From assembly GCA_020723285.1 (NCBI GenBank), contig DYJE01000001.1, positions 613,294-677,293 on the forward strand: 64,000 nt of DNA, given 5' to 3'. A program made the translations under genes and the position numbers. Positions 1-7,995 of this stretch are shown piece after piece. The stretch's first letter is position 1. Every line of letters starts with the position of its first letter. The DNA comes from Desulforapulum autotrophicum (GTDB lineage Bacteria; Desulfobacterota; Desulfobacteria; Desulfobacterales; Desulfolunaceae). A model generated the notes under the pieces. That model saw only the letters and a program-made list of their open reading frames with translations. It ran no database searches and was not told where the DNA came from.

Positions 1-1434
1 TCCGTGATCCGGTTCACTTTCAACAGTGATTTCGCCGTCCATGGCGTCCACAAGCCCTTTGACGATGGACAGCCCCAAACCGGTACCAATGATATGGCGT
101 GTCTTGTCATTCTTAACCCGGTAAAATTTTTCGAAGATCATTTTAACATGCTGTGCGTCCATACCATAGCCGTTGTCCCGGACTGACACTTTGACCCGTC
201 CTTTTTCAACAGCGGTGGTCACAGCGATATTTCCGTTCTTCTGCGTGTATTTGATGGCATTGGTGATAAGGTTGCCGAAGATGCTTTCGATGGCCAACGG
301 ATCGGCCACCACAAACGGCATATCGACGTTTTCATGGACAATGGAAAGTGCCTGATTCTTGCTTTCAGCCCGTGTTTTTAAAAATTCCACGATACCGTCC
401 AGAATCTCACTGACCTTCACTTGTTTCGGGCTGTTGTAATCATTGCCCGCTTCGATCCGGGCAAGATCCAGAAGGTTTCCGATCAAAGATATCAGATTCT
501 TTGTTTTATCTTTGGCCCGGCTGAGAAGATGTCTGTTGTCCTCACCTATCCCTTGCGCATCCTCAATCACTGCGGCCAGCTGTTCGTGGATCGTGGCAAG
601 GGGCGATCGAAGTTCATGGGCGACTTTGGCGACAAATTCGGATTTCAGCTGGTCGAAATTTTTCAAGTCCGTAATGTTCGTAAAGATCATCACAGCGCCA
701 AGGCATTCCCCGTCTTCAGCGAGTACGGACTGGCCCCTGGCGAGGAGGTAGGTTTCACTGGGCAGGGTCAGTTCGTAGGTTGGGACTTTCTCGGCGTTGA
801 CATGAAGGCCCTTGGAGATTTCATGAATGAGACAGCACAACCCCTGATCCTGAATGTATGTTTCTATGGGATTGCCCGGCTCTCTGTCCTGAAGGATATC
901 GAATCTTTTCCTGAAATCCGGGTTCATCAAAACCACATTGCCCTTGGCGTTGGTCACCACAATCCCGTTGGGAAGGGATTCGATGATGGCCAGTATCCTG
1001 CTTTTTTCCGTACCGAGGTCCGCGAGATTTTTCAGCCGCTCAATTTCAAGGGCTTTGGCTTTCCTTCTGAGCCGAAGTTTTTCCATCGCCCTTCCAACAA
1101 CGATTCTCAGCTGATCCGGCTCAAAAGGTTTGGCTATGAAATCGTAGGCTCCCTGTTTCATGGCTTCAATGGCGGTGTCAATGGTGGCAAAACCGGTGAT
1201 GATGATGACCAGAATGTTCTCATCGATTTTCCGAAGGCGCCGAAGAACTTCAATGCCGTCGATACCGGGCATCTTCAGATCACACAGGACAATGGATATG
1301 GAATTCTCCTTGAACAGGGCAATGCCGTCTTCTCCGGTGCTGGCCTTGAAAACCTTGCAGGCCATACGTTTCAATATCCGCTCACATCCGTCCCTGAGGT
1401 CCTGTTCGTCATCGATGACGAGCACCTGATTCAT
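1..1434 (-). CDS. Response regulator-PAS-histidine kinase fusion (3' end cut by window)
   Basis: Cytoplasmic two-component protein, open to the left window edge (478 codons seen, no stop). It begins MNQVLVIDDEQD. A receiver domain fills residues 1-120, with the DD pair, the phospho-acceptor Asp in CDLKMPG and the conserved Lys in IAKPFEP. A PAS segment follows (about 150-260), then a HisKA dimerisation domain with the phospho-His in AHELRSPL. The HATPase domain shows an N-box (FGNLITNAIKY), a G1 box (DNGYGM) and a G2 box (GTGLGLSIVKG). Only the last few residues are likely missing. It starts 14 bp after the stop of the upstream kinase, so the two are co-transcribed and probably form one relay. 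The kinase may autophosphorylate and the receiver gate it; the signal is unknown. Confidence 0.88.
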   Translation of the reverse strand, partial: MNQVLVIDDEQDLRDGCERILKRMACKVFKASTGEDGIALFKENSISIVLCDLKMPGIDGIEVLRRLRKIDENILVIIITGFATIDTAIEAMKQGAYDFIAKPFEPDQLRIVVGRAMEKLRLRRKAKALEIERLKNLADLGTEKSRILAIIESLPNGIVVTNAKGNVVLMNPDFRKRFDILQDREPGNPIETYIQDQGLCCLIHEISKGLHVNAEKVPTYELTLPSETYLLARGQSVLAEDGECLGAVMIFTNITDLKNFDQLKSEFVAKVAHELRSPLATIHEQLAAVIEDAQGIGEDNRHLLSRAKDKTKNLISLIGNLLDLARIEAGNDYNSPKQVKVSEILDGIVEFLKTRAESKNQALSIVHENVDMPFVVADPLAIESIFGNLITNAIKYTQKNGNIAVTTAVEKGRVKVSVRDNGYGMDAQHVKMIFEKFYRVKNDKTRHIIGTGLGLSIVKGLVDAMDGEITVESEPDHG

Positions 1435-1448
1435 CTCTTGATGTCCAC

Positions 1449-2924
1449 TCAACTCTGCGGCCCTCCATCCTGATGCTTTAAAAGTTCAATACGGAATTTC
1501 GTCCCATTCTCCTGATCACTTTCGACGGTGATCCTGCCTCCATGACTTTCAATGATTCCGTAAACCATGCTGAGACCAAGTCCAGTCCCTTTCCCCTCCC
1601 CTTTGGTAGTGAAGAAGGGTTCGAAAATATGGGGAAGAATATGGTCCGGAATCCCGCAGCCCGTGTCTGAAATCTCTATGAAAATCCTGTCGTTTTCCGG
1701 CACCTGCCCGGTAGAAATGGACAGCTTCCCGTTGCCATCCATGGCATCGGCAGCATTCAGTATAATGTTCATGAACACGTGGTTCATCTGCTGGCTGTCC
1801 GCAGGAATAACGGGTAGATTGGGATCGTAATTGCACTGTATGATGATGTTGTGGAAAATGGTCTGACTTTCAAGAAGAAACAAGGTCCTGGACAGGGATT
1901 TATTGATATCAAGGGGTTGCATTTCACGGCGGGTCTGTCTTGCGAATTCAAGCAGTTCCTTCACCGTGTCGCTGCACCTTTGCGCGTCGCGAAGAATCCG
2001 GTTGATGTCCTCCATAGCACCGTCGGGAAGGTTATAATCCTCAAGAATCAACTTGGCGAATAACATGATTCCGCCAAGGGGGTTGTTCAGCTGATGGGCC
2101 ACGCCCGCCGCGAGTTTTCCCAATGACGACATCTTTTCCGCCTGAAGCAGCTGAATCTGAGTCTTGCGCAATTTCGACTGCATTTCAAGGATTTCACGCA
2201 GATCATGAAAAAAACCGATGGTTGCGACTTCATTATCTCCTTCGTAGACAATGGCCGCATTAAGACTGATCGGCATGACATGACCATCTTTGTTCATGCC
2301 GTCGGCCCGATAGCCCTTGAGTTTTCCCTGTCCGCCGTATTCGTCACTGCGAAGAAGGCGCATGACCTCTTCCGCCACTCCGGAAGGGTATGCCCGCCTG
2401 ATATCCAGATGTTCCAGGGCATAATCCACCGTGTAGCCTGTTATTTCGGCCGCAGCATCATTGAAGATGATGATTTTCCCGTTCATGTCCGCAGCGATGA
2501 CACCATCCACGGCACTGTTGATCAGGTTATGGAGAAATGCATTGGACCGTCTCAGCTGGTGTTCCATCTCACGGATGCCGGGTTCCTCATAATCCATGAC
2601 CACGGCGGAATAAATCTCATCGCCGTCTTCAATGGGGTATGAATACCGGCACCGTTCTTTTTTGACACGTTTGAAACCGATATATTCCATATGGTTGTAT
2701 GGCTTCCGTGTTTCGATGGTGCGCCTGGCGATGCAGTCGGCGCAGGGCTCAGCACAGTTGTAAATAAACTCGTAGCAGAATTTACCTATGATTTCATCTG
2801 GATTGTCAGTATCGCGGTCGTAATTGGAGGCAATGATTTTCTGCTCGTCTGACACAATGATCAGACGTCTTCTGTAGCCGTCAACAGCTTTAAGTAATAG
2901 ATCCTTTTCTTTTTCATTTCTCAT
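1449..2924 (-). CDS. PAS-domain sensor histidine kinase
   Basis: Soluble sensor histidine kinase of 491 residues with no membrane segment. The first PAS-like domain (about 15-115) carries a cysteine cluster at C50, C57, C61 and C64 (C-x6-C-x3-C-x2-C), seen in PAS domains of anaerobes that may hold a metal or Fe-S centre. A second PAS domain lies at about 125-245. HisKA has the phospho-His H277 in [12 protein letters not shown]. The HATPase domain has N390 in the N-box, DTGCGIP at 420-426 and GKGTGLGLS at 445-452. It is first in a two-gene operon with the receiver-PAS-kinase downstream, its likely partner. The cysteine cluster suggests redox or gas sensing, which is inference. Confidence 0.9.
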   Translation of the reverse strand: MRNEKEKDLLLKAVDGYRRRLIIVSDEQKIIASNYDRDTDNPDEIIGKFCYEFIYNCAEPCADCIARRTIETRKPYNHMEYIGFKRVKKERCRYSYPIEDGDEIYSAVVMDYEEPGIREMEHQLRRSNAFLHNLINSAVDGVIAADMNGKIIIFNDAAAEITGYTVDYALEHLDIRRAYPSGVAEEVMRLLRSDEYGGQGKLKGYRADGMNKDGHVMPISLNAAIVYEGDNEVATIGFFHDLREILEMQSKLRKTQIQLLQAEKMSSLGKLAAGVAHQLNNPLGGIMLFAKLILEDYNLPDGAMEDINRILRDAQRCSDTVKELLEFARQTRREMQPLDINKSLSRTLFLLESQTIFHNIIIQCNYDPNLPVIPADSQQMNHVFMNIILNAADAMDGNGKLSISTGQVPENDRIFIEISDTGCGIPDHILPHIFEPFFTTKGEGKGTGLGLSMVYGIIESHGGRITVESDQENGTKFRIELLKHQDGGPQS

Positions 2925-3060
2925 GTGATTTCACCTGGAACACAATGAAATTTCATTATCCCTAAGTATCGACAAAAAACGAAACGACAAGATGAATCAT
3001 TTGAGGAAAATGTTTTTAAATAAAATATAACACACTAAATTTCATCATTCCATGGATTTC

Positions 3061-3101
3061 AACCCAAAAAAAAGCCGCACATCACAACCATGTGCGGCTT
3101 T
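3061..3101 (-). terminator. Rho-independent terminator of the metVF operon
   Basis: A perfect 12-bp stem (3071-3082 with 3090-3101, core GCCGCACAT/ATGTGCGGC) and a 7-nt loop lie 23 bp past the metF stop. On the minus strand the hairpin is followed by a run of T (A-run at 3065-3073 on plus). It ends the cytochrome-metV-metF operon before the kinase genes. Confidence 0.88.
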
Positions 3102-3123
3102 CAAGTCGATTGGTTATGCCCCC

Positions 3124-4050
3124 CTATTCAACGACAGGCCTTGGCAACACTTTCGCAAGCTCAGCGATTTCAGGCACTTTGTGCTCCCATTCGATGGCCA
3201 TGAGATGAACACCTGCAACCCCTTTCATTTCCTTGAACTCTTCGATCTGTTCACAGGCGATCTTGATGCCTTCTTCGGCGACCTTTTTCTTGTCAACACC
3301 TTCGAGACGCTTGATGACTTCATCCGGGACTTCGATGCCGGGAACCTTGCTCTTCATGTATTTGGCCATACCGATGCTTTTCATCGGAGTGATGCCGGCC
3401 AGAATATACGTTTTTTCGGTCAACCCCATATCGTTGGCCATTTTGATGTATTCACGCATTTTTTTCATATTGTACACGCACTGGGTCTGGATGAAGTCAC
3501 ATCCGGCTTCGACTTTTTTCGCCAGCCTGTGGATTCGCCATTCAAAAGGATCGGCAAAGGGGTTGGCGGCTGCGCCGATAAAAAATTTGGGCGGATCGTG
3601 GATTTCCTCTCCGCTTAAGAATTTCCCTTCATCGCGCATTTTCTTGACCATGGCGACGAGCTGCATGGAATCGATATCAAAAACCCCTTTGGCATTGGGA
3701 TGATCGCCGAACTGCTGATGATCGCCGGTGAGACAGAGGATGTTGCGAAGACCATGGGCATAGGCCCCTAAGATATCCGCCTGCATGGCCAGACGGTTTC
3801 TGTCACGGCAGACCATCTGGTAGTTGGGTTCAAGCCCCAGTTCTTTCACGATAAGCGAAGCGGCCCAGCTCGACATTCTGACCATGGCGGTCTGGTTATC
3901 CGTGATATTGACCATATCGACATGACCGACAAGGTATTGAGCTTTTTCCTTGACATGTTCCACACTGGTACCTCTGGGAGGACCAAGTTCCCCTGTGAAT
4001 GCAAAATGACCGGCTCTCAAGATTTTTTCTAAGTTACTTCCTGCTTTCAT
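3124..4050 (-). CDS. metF: Methylenetetrahydrofolate reductase catalytic subunit MetF
   Basis: Interconverts 5,10-methylene-THF and 5-methyl-THF in the methyl branch of the acetyl-CoA pathway. It is about 308 residues, the usual size of a bacterial FAD-binding MetF TIM barrel. Family landmarks are the N-terminal FTGELGPPRG (catalytic Glu region), NITDN, LTGDH after a central strand, AAANPFADP, and DFIQTQCVYN near the C-terminal barrel face. I chose the ATG at 4050 because GAAGGAAAG lies just upstream; an in-frame ATG at 4068 sits inside that site. It is the last gene of an operon that also encodes MetV and three electron-transfer subunits, so its electron partner is probably not NAD(P)H alone. 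Confidence 0.92.
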   Translation of the reverse strand: MKAGSNLEKILRAGHFAFTGELGPPRGTSVEHVKEKAQYLVGHVDMVNITDNQTAMVRMSSWAASLIVKELGLEPNYQMVCRDRNRLAMQADILGAYAHGLRNILCLTGDHQQFGDHPNAKGVFDIDSMQLVAMVKKMRDEGKFLSGEEIHDPPKFFIGAAANPFADPFEWRIHRLAKKVEAGCDFIQTQCVYNMKKMREYIKMANDMGLTEKTYILAGITPMKSIGMAKYMKSKVPGIEVPDEVIKRLEGVDKKKVAEEGIKIACEQIEEFKEMKGVAGVHLMAIEWEHKVPEIAELAKVLPRPVVE

Positions 4051-4127
4051 ATCGATACTTTCCTTCATTGATTATAATGTGAGTATCAATAACAACGAAT
4101 GTTATTTCAATTGACGTCAGAGAAAAC

Positions 4128-4511
4128 CTATTCTCGATCAAACCTGGGATACACTCCCTGCTCCCGGCAAATGCTTCGGGCCAGAGCGATCATCTCCGGA
4201 ATATTGATTCCAAGAGGACAATAGCAGCGTGTGCACAGAGCGCAACGTTCCCACACATTGTCCCTGATTTCACCGAGAGTCACCTTGTCCACCATTCCTT
4301 TCTTCTTGTACAGCAACCCGATGGAATTGAGAAACTTGTACGAAGGCGTGTATTTGGGGTCCTTATCCCTCGCCATATATAAAAAACAGCTTTCAGCACA
4401 CAATGTACAGTGAGCGCAGGCTTTCAGCGAAAGCTTCATCTTGGTCTTATGCTCGTCAAGCCTTTCCTTGACACGCTCGGTGTCAACACCTGCCGTATTT
4501 ATTTTAGCCAT
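4128..4511 (-). CDS. HdrC-like dicluster [4Fe-4S] protein
   Basis: Small iron-sulfur protein (127 residues from the ATG at 4511, preceded by GGGAG; an ATG at 4517 overlaps that site). Two cysteine clusters are visible: CAHCTLCAESC (C-x2-C-x2-C-x3-C, about residue 32-42) and CALCTRCYCP (C-x2-C-x2-C-x1-C-P, about 90-98). The second is two residues shorter than the normal x3 spacing. This architecture matches HdrC or the ferredoxin part of membrane HdrDE/Tmc-type complexes. It sits between the cytochrome b gene and metF, so it probably wires MetVF to the membrane subunit. There is no signal peptide, so it acts on the cytoplasmic face. The partner assignment is inference. Confidence 0.85.
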   Translation of the reverse strand: MAKINTAGVDTERVKERLDEHKTKMKLSLKACAHCTLCAESCFLYMARDKDPKYTPSYKFLNSIGLLYKKKGMVDKVTLGEIRDNVWERCALCTRCYCPLGINIPEMIALARSICREQGVYPRFDRE

Positions 4512-4576
4512 TGGCATCTCCCGATATCTTTCATTAATTATTTAAGGTCATGAATAAAAATCATGATCTTTAACCG

Positions 4577-5251
4577 TTACCAGGTCCGATCACCCTTCCC
4601 GAGACTGTATTCGCTTTCGATCACAAACCGGAAGACGAAAAAGAAAACCATGTGAACGAATTTCGTGAAGGGCACTGCCATAAGCATCAGTTCTCCAGCA
4701 AGGATATGCAGAGAGATCACCAGCCGGTAGTGGTCCGCGAAAGTCTGATGGTACGCCAGATAACCCGTGATGAACGGAGCCGTTGCAAGAAAAAGAATGA
4801 AATAGTCATTCCAGTCCGTAATGGCCCTTACCCTTGCGACTAAAATCCGCCGCAGCAGAAAGAACAGTCCGCAGAAGAGAAAAATCACGGTCAACGTGTC
4901 CACAAAGGATTCGGAAAATGAAAATAGACTGATCCCAATGGCGTTCTTCAAAAGCATGTTGTGCGCCAGAAGAAACACGGGCGCGATGATCAGACAGAGG
5001 TGAAAAACCGTGGTGACGATGACCATGACAGGGTTGACACCGAAAACGGACAGACTGGCTCTTTTGATAAAATCCTGAACAGATCCGCCGGTTATTTTTT
5101 TCCTCGGCCTTGGATTGTAAATCACATGGGGATTCTTTTTCGTCAGATTAAAAAAACGATAAAACTGAAAAATCAACCCGAGAAAAAAAACGATGAAAGA
5201 AATCCAGGCAAGGGGGCCTCGAATGAAATCGAACAGTGCAGATGTCTCCAT
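4577..5251 (-). CDS. NarI/DsrM/TmcC-like membrane cytochrome b subunit
   Basis: Integral membrane protein of 224 residues with five likely transmembrane helices (about 12-34, 72-100, 115-135, 149-168, 178-210). Histidines H84 and H97 in helix 2 and H182 and H200 in helix 5 are placed as haem b ligands in the NarI family, so two haems b are plausible. This is the quinone- or cytochrome-linked anchor type found in Hdr-like and Tmc complexes. It lies between metV and the HdrC-like gene on the same strand. By context it would pass electrons between the cytoplasmic Fe-S subunit and either menaquinone or the periplasmic cytochrome c encoded first in the operon. Confidence 0.82.
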   Translation of the reverse strand: METSALFDFIRGPLAWISFIVFFLGLIFQFYRFFNLTKKNPHVIYNPRPRKKITGGSVQDFIKRASLSVFGVNPVMVIVTTVFHLCLIIAPVFLLAHNMLLKNAIGISLFSFSESFVDTLTVIFLFCGLFFLLRRILVARVRAITDWNDYFILFLATAPFITGYLAYHQTFADHYRLVISLHILAGELMLMAVPFTKFVHMVFFFVFRFVIESEYSLGKGDRTW

Positions 5252-5321
5252 ATAAAAATCTCTTTCTTATTCTAATATTTTGAATATTAAACACCAGAGC
5301 TATATGATTTTTCGTAACACA

Positions 5322-5993
5322 CTACCTGTAATATCTTTTTTCATACGGTTCCTGAACCGTTGTCCGCTGGACCTGGTTTTTCCACTGCATGGGCTCCTGG
5401 AGCTTCATGATATCGTTCAGCCGGTTCTGGCTCTTAAGTCGTTCATAGATATCGAGCCATGCACAGGGGATATCCTGACTGATTTCGCACTTACCCCTGT
5501 TCGTTCCGCCGCAAGGACCGTTGAACACGCCTTTCGCACACCGGGTCACCGGACAGATCCCGCCGGTATAAGCCAGAACGCATTCGCCGCAGGCACGGCA
5601 TTTTTCCTCGTACATGCCGATTTCTCTGTCAACACCAATGGACACGGTATTGACGGCCGGAAAAACGGGGACCGTGGGAAATCTTTCGGCCATCAGCTGG
5701 ACACCGGCACCGCAGGCCATGGATACAATACAGTCATAGTCTTTGACCTTTCCATCCAGTTCGATGAGAAACTGCATGTTGCACTGGCGTTCAACCGTGT
5801 ACGAACCCAGTTTCTTCGACTGTTTATCCGCCCTGAAAGCAACGTTCAACTCGGCGTTCAGCTCGTTGACTTCTCGCTGTCCACCGGCAAGACAAACGGA
5901 AGCGCATCCGCCACATCCCACTGTCAAAATTCTGCTGTAATCAGTAATGGAGTTTTTAATCTCTTCAACAGGTTTTCTTTTTGACTTTACCAC
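5322..5993 (-). CDS. metV: MetV, Fe-S/zinc partner subunit of methylenetetrahydrofolate reductase
   Basis: A 223-residue cysteine-rich protein matching MetV, the accessory subunit of acetogen-type MetVF. Landmarks are an N-terminal GCGGCASVC, a central VSMACGAGVQ, and a C-terminal cluster region with KCRACGEC, GGICPVTRC, NGPCGG and GKCE. The start is GTG at 5993, behind a strong AGGAGG. It lies 13 bp after the tetrahaem cytochrome stop and upstream of the cytochrome b, HdrC-like and metF genes, so all five are probably co-expressed. MetV is thought to carry Fe-S clusters that feed MetF. Here it would be the next link to the HdrC-like protein (inference). Confidence 0.9.
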   Translation of the reverse strand: MVKSKRKPVEEIKNSITDYSRILTVGCGGCASVCLAGGQREVNELNAELNVAFRADKQSKKLGSYTVERQCNMQFLIELDGKVKDYDCIVSMACGAGVQLMAERFPTVPVFPAVNTVSIGVDREIGMYEEKCRACGECVLAYTGGICPVTRCAKGVFNGPCGGTNRGKCEISQDIPCAWLDIYERLKSQNRLNDIMKLQEPMQWKNQVQRTTVQEPYEKRYYR

Positions 5994-6006
5994 GTTAATC
6001 CTCCTA

Positions 6007-6477
6007 TTATTTCTCTTCGCCGTTTGCGTTCTTATTCTTCATACTGTCGCGCTTGTGGCATTCGCCGCAAAGAACAGGCCCCTTTTTCTCTTTTTCATGG
6101 CATCCGATGCATTGTTTGTGGAACGCATCCATGGCGCTCATTTTCGAAATGGTTTTATTGCCATGGCAGGTCGCGCATTCGTAGCCGCTTGAATCTTCGG
6201 GGGCATTGACATCAAGGATCATGGTCTCTTCATATTCGGCTCCGCCCAGTTCACCATCGTCAAGAACATTCTCGCCGTTTTCATATTTGTGATGGCACTC
6301 TAGGCATCCGGATTCCCCCATTCCCATATGGTCCTCATGAGAAAATGAAACCTGAGGCCTTTGTTTCGCATTTTTTTTTGTCGCATCGTCCCCGGTGCAG
6401 ACCGCGGATAGTGTCAAAAGGGCGAAAAGCGTGAACATTCCGGTCAGTATTGCGGCTTTCTTCAATGAACTCATCAT
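6007..6477 (-). CDS. Periplasmic tetrahaem cytochrome c (c3-like)
   Basis: Exported 156-residue multihaem cytochrome. An N-terminal signal segment (about 1-27, hydrophobic FTLFALLTLSAVC) precedes four CxxCH sites: CLECH, CATCH, CIGCH and CGECH. Four other histidines (the two in SHEDH, the second His of CHH, and DAFHK) could be distal ligands, giving the bis-His set of a cytochrome c3 fold. The linker is acidic (ENVLDDGELGG), as in TmcA-like type II c3. It is the first gene of the metVF operon, 13 bp before metV. A periplasmic c3-type electron carrier paired with a cytochrome b fits a membrane-spanning electron path. AAGGAG lies 12 nt before the start; a second ATG at 6474 is equally possible. 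Confidence 0.88.
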   Translation of the reverse strand: MMSSLKKAAILTGMFTLFALLTLSAVCTGDDATKKNAKQRPQVSFSHEDHMGMGESGCLECHHKYENGENVLDDGELGGAEYEETMILDVNAPEDSSGYECATCHGNKTISKMSAMDAFHKQCIGCHEKEKKGPVLCGECHKRDSMKNKNANGEEK

Positions 6478-6618
6478 CTCTATGACTCACTCCTTAACGA
6501 CAGTTGATGGGCGGGACAGAAGGATACGACATGATAGAACCGATCGGCGATCAAACAACTTTCATGCAACGAATCACTGTTCCGTGTTTGAACCTGTTCC
6601 AAGTCTATTAAAGAAAGT

Positions 6619-6647
6619 TTCATATTTTATAAAGTCCGATATGTCAA
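6619..6647 (-). promoter_or_regulatory. Sigma70-type promoter of the cytochrome-metVF operon
   Basis: On the minus strand a TTGACA -35 (6642-6647) stands 17 bp from a TATGAA -10 (6619-6624). Transcription would begin near 6612, leaving a leader of about 135 nt before the cytochrome start at 6477. I see no riboswitch-like fold in that leader. Confidence 0.6.
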
Positions 6648-6715
6648 GCAACTATAGTGGCTCAAGGGTTTTTTTAACAAAACACGCGCGAAGTTCCACC
6701 ACCTGAGTCTTTCCA

Positions 6716-6744
6716 TTGACAGCCCCATCACCCTCTTTTATAAT
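6716..6744 (+). promoter_or_regulatory. Full-consensus sigma70 promoter
   Basis: TTGACA (6716-6721), exactly 17 bp, then TATAAT (6739-6744), matching the vegetative consensus at every position. It drives the small gene at 6822. The 344-bp gap 6478-6821 holds this promoter and, on the other strand, the promoter of the cytochrome operon. Near the expected start an inverted repeat AATGCCT/AGGCATT (6742-6764) could form a 5' hairpin. Confidence 0.82.
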
Positions 6745-6821
6745 GCCTGAAATGATAAGGCATTTAACAAATCAGTTTACACATATTCATATTTACATAC
6801 TTCATCAGCAAGGAGATCTTT

Positions 6822-7187
6822 ATGTACAAAGTTGACTCGGACATAGCAAAAAACAGGTTGTATATCACCTTGGAAGCCCTTGACACGAATGATGTCAAGC
6901 CCATCGTTTCTGATCTGAACAGCAACATTTCTCGCCTTGCTCCGGGCTTCACATGCCTTGTCGATATCCGTACCATGAAATTCGACCCTCAGACAAAAGG
7001 TTCGGAATACGTTGAAATCATTCAGGGTGCTCTGGCCGATTCAGGAATGAGCAACGTGGTTCGTGTGATCAACAAAGAAGACTCGAACTATCATCTGAGC
7101 ATGGATGAACTGAGCGTATCTTTAGGTTACAAGGCTGTCCCCGCGTACTCCATCGAAGAAGCTGAAAGAATTCTAGATCAGAAATAA
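6822..7187 (+). CDS. Small STAS/SpoIIAA-like protein of unknown function
   Basis: A 121-residue soluble acidic protein with an ideal AAGGAG eight bases before the ATG. The alternating beta/alpha pattern (RLYITLEAL, GFTCLVDIRTMKF, NVVRVIN, and the C-terminal helix IEEAERILDQK) resembles small STAS/SpoIIAA-like folds. I do not recognise a named family with certainty. No phosphoacceptor DS motif is obvious, so an anti-anti-sigma role is not supported. It is monocistronic between divergent and convergent neighbours, behind a full-consensus promoter, so it is probably abundant. The confidence covers it being a real gene; function is unknown. Confidence 0.8.
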   Translation: MYKVDSDIAKNRLYITLEALDTNDVKPIVSDLNSNISRLAPGFTCLVDIRTMKFDPQTKGSEYVEIIQGALADSGMSNVVRVINKEDSNYHLSMDELSVSLGYKAVPAYSIEEAERILDQK

Positions 7188-7199
7188 TGACGTTTTTCA

Positions 7200-7241
7200 G
7201 ATGTGTTTCAGATACCACCCGGTTTTTTTCTGAAACACATC
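7200..7241. terminator. Long inverted repeat between convergent genes
   Basis: A perfect 13-bp inverted repeat (7200-7212 with 7229-7241, GATGTGTTTCAGA and its complement) with a 16-nt loop lies between the 6822 gene and the rluA-family gene that face each other. It lacks a T-run after the stem on either strand, so it may be a bidirectional transcript end or mRNA-stabilising hairpin rather than a classic terminator. Confidence 0.5.
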
Positions 7242-7263
7242 CTTAAGAGCCATTCAATTATTT

Positions 7264-7995
7264 TCAGGACTGAAGATCATCGTTCGCCATCAGCATCGTA
7301 AAAGAATCCGGGCATGGCGATATGAAAGACATTTTATCCTTCTGCTGTGGTAAAAAAAATGAAAGCGTGTGTGAATGAAGTCCCAGCCTGTTGAACAAAC
7401 CTTGATTTCTGAGAAAATTCACTGCCCTTTTAGATCCGTAACGTTCGTCACCCAGAACGGGATGCCCGGACATCGCCGCATGCCGCCTGATCTGGTGCGT
7501 CCGGCCCGTCATAAGCTCACAGTGAAGCAGGGAATACCTGCGGCTTTTCGCCTTTAACAACACGCTGGTGAGGCAGTTTACTTTTTTTCCTGCCCCTTGG
7601 ATATTCATCCTTCCCCCGGCAGCCTGGGTCAACGGATAATTCCATATAAAGCCATGCCCCGGCAGTATATCGAAACCGCCGTGTACCAGAGCGATATACG
7701 TTTTTTCAACACGCTTCTGTTCGAATTGCCTCGAAAGCCATGACGTCATCGCAGGGGTTAAGCCGAATATCATCACACCGCTCGTTTCACGGTCAAGCCG
7801 ATGAACAGGGTTAACGGTGAACGATTCCTGAAAACCGGTCACCCGTCTGATTTCCGGGTCCATTTTCAATTCATTTCCGATCCGTGTCACAAGATCATGG
7901 CCCGGTTCGTTATGAACTGAAAAACCCTGGGGTTTATCGATAACGATCCATCCCACACCCGCATCAAGGATGTTCAGTTTTTTTGGGTCTGTCAT
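7264..7995 (-). CDS. RluA-family RNA pseudouridine synthase
   Basis: Isomerises uridine to pseudouridine in rRNA or tRNA. The 243-residue protein has the RluA-family catalytic motif HRLDRETSG (catalytic Asp, about residue 66-74), preceded by VIDKPQGFSVH and followed by the RTHQIRRH motif near residue 165. It has no S4 domain, as in RluA, RluC-short and TruC-like enzymes, so the target site cannot be told from sequence. The ATG overlaps the stop of the upstream alcohol dehydrogenase gene by four bases (7992-7995), so translation is coupled. Confidence 0.9.
   Translation of the reverse strand: MTDPKKLNILDAGVGWIVIDKPQGFSVHNEPGHDLVTRIGNELKMDPEIRRVTGFQESFTVNPVHRLDRETSGVMIFGLTPAMTSWLSRQFEQKRVEKTYIALVHGGFDILPGHGFIWNYPLTQAAGGRMNIQGAGKKVNCLTSVLLKAKSRRYSLLHCELMTGRTHQIRRHAAMSGHPVLGDERYGSKRAVNFLRNQGLFNRLGLHSHTLSFFLPQQKDKMSFISPCPDSFTMLMANDDLQS

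Noticed and set aside
421..1473. 350-codon plus-strand open frame
   Set aside because: It is antisense to the receiver-PAS-kinase, whose translation shows all kinase motifs. The plus-strand product has no domain sense and no ribosome site.
6478..6612. Riboswitch in the leader of the cytochrome-metVF operon
   Set aside because: I looked for GEMM, cobalamin and SAM-type conserved blocks in the 135-nt leader and found none.
7200..7241. Certain Rho-independent terminator
   Set aside because: The stem is perfect but neither strand has the T-run, so I kept it only as a moderate-confidence hairpin.
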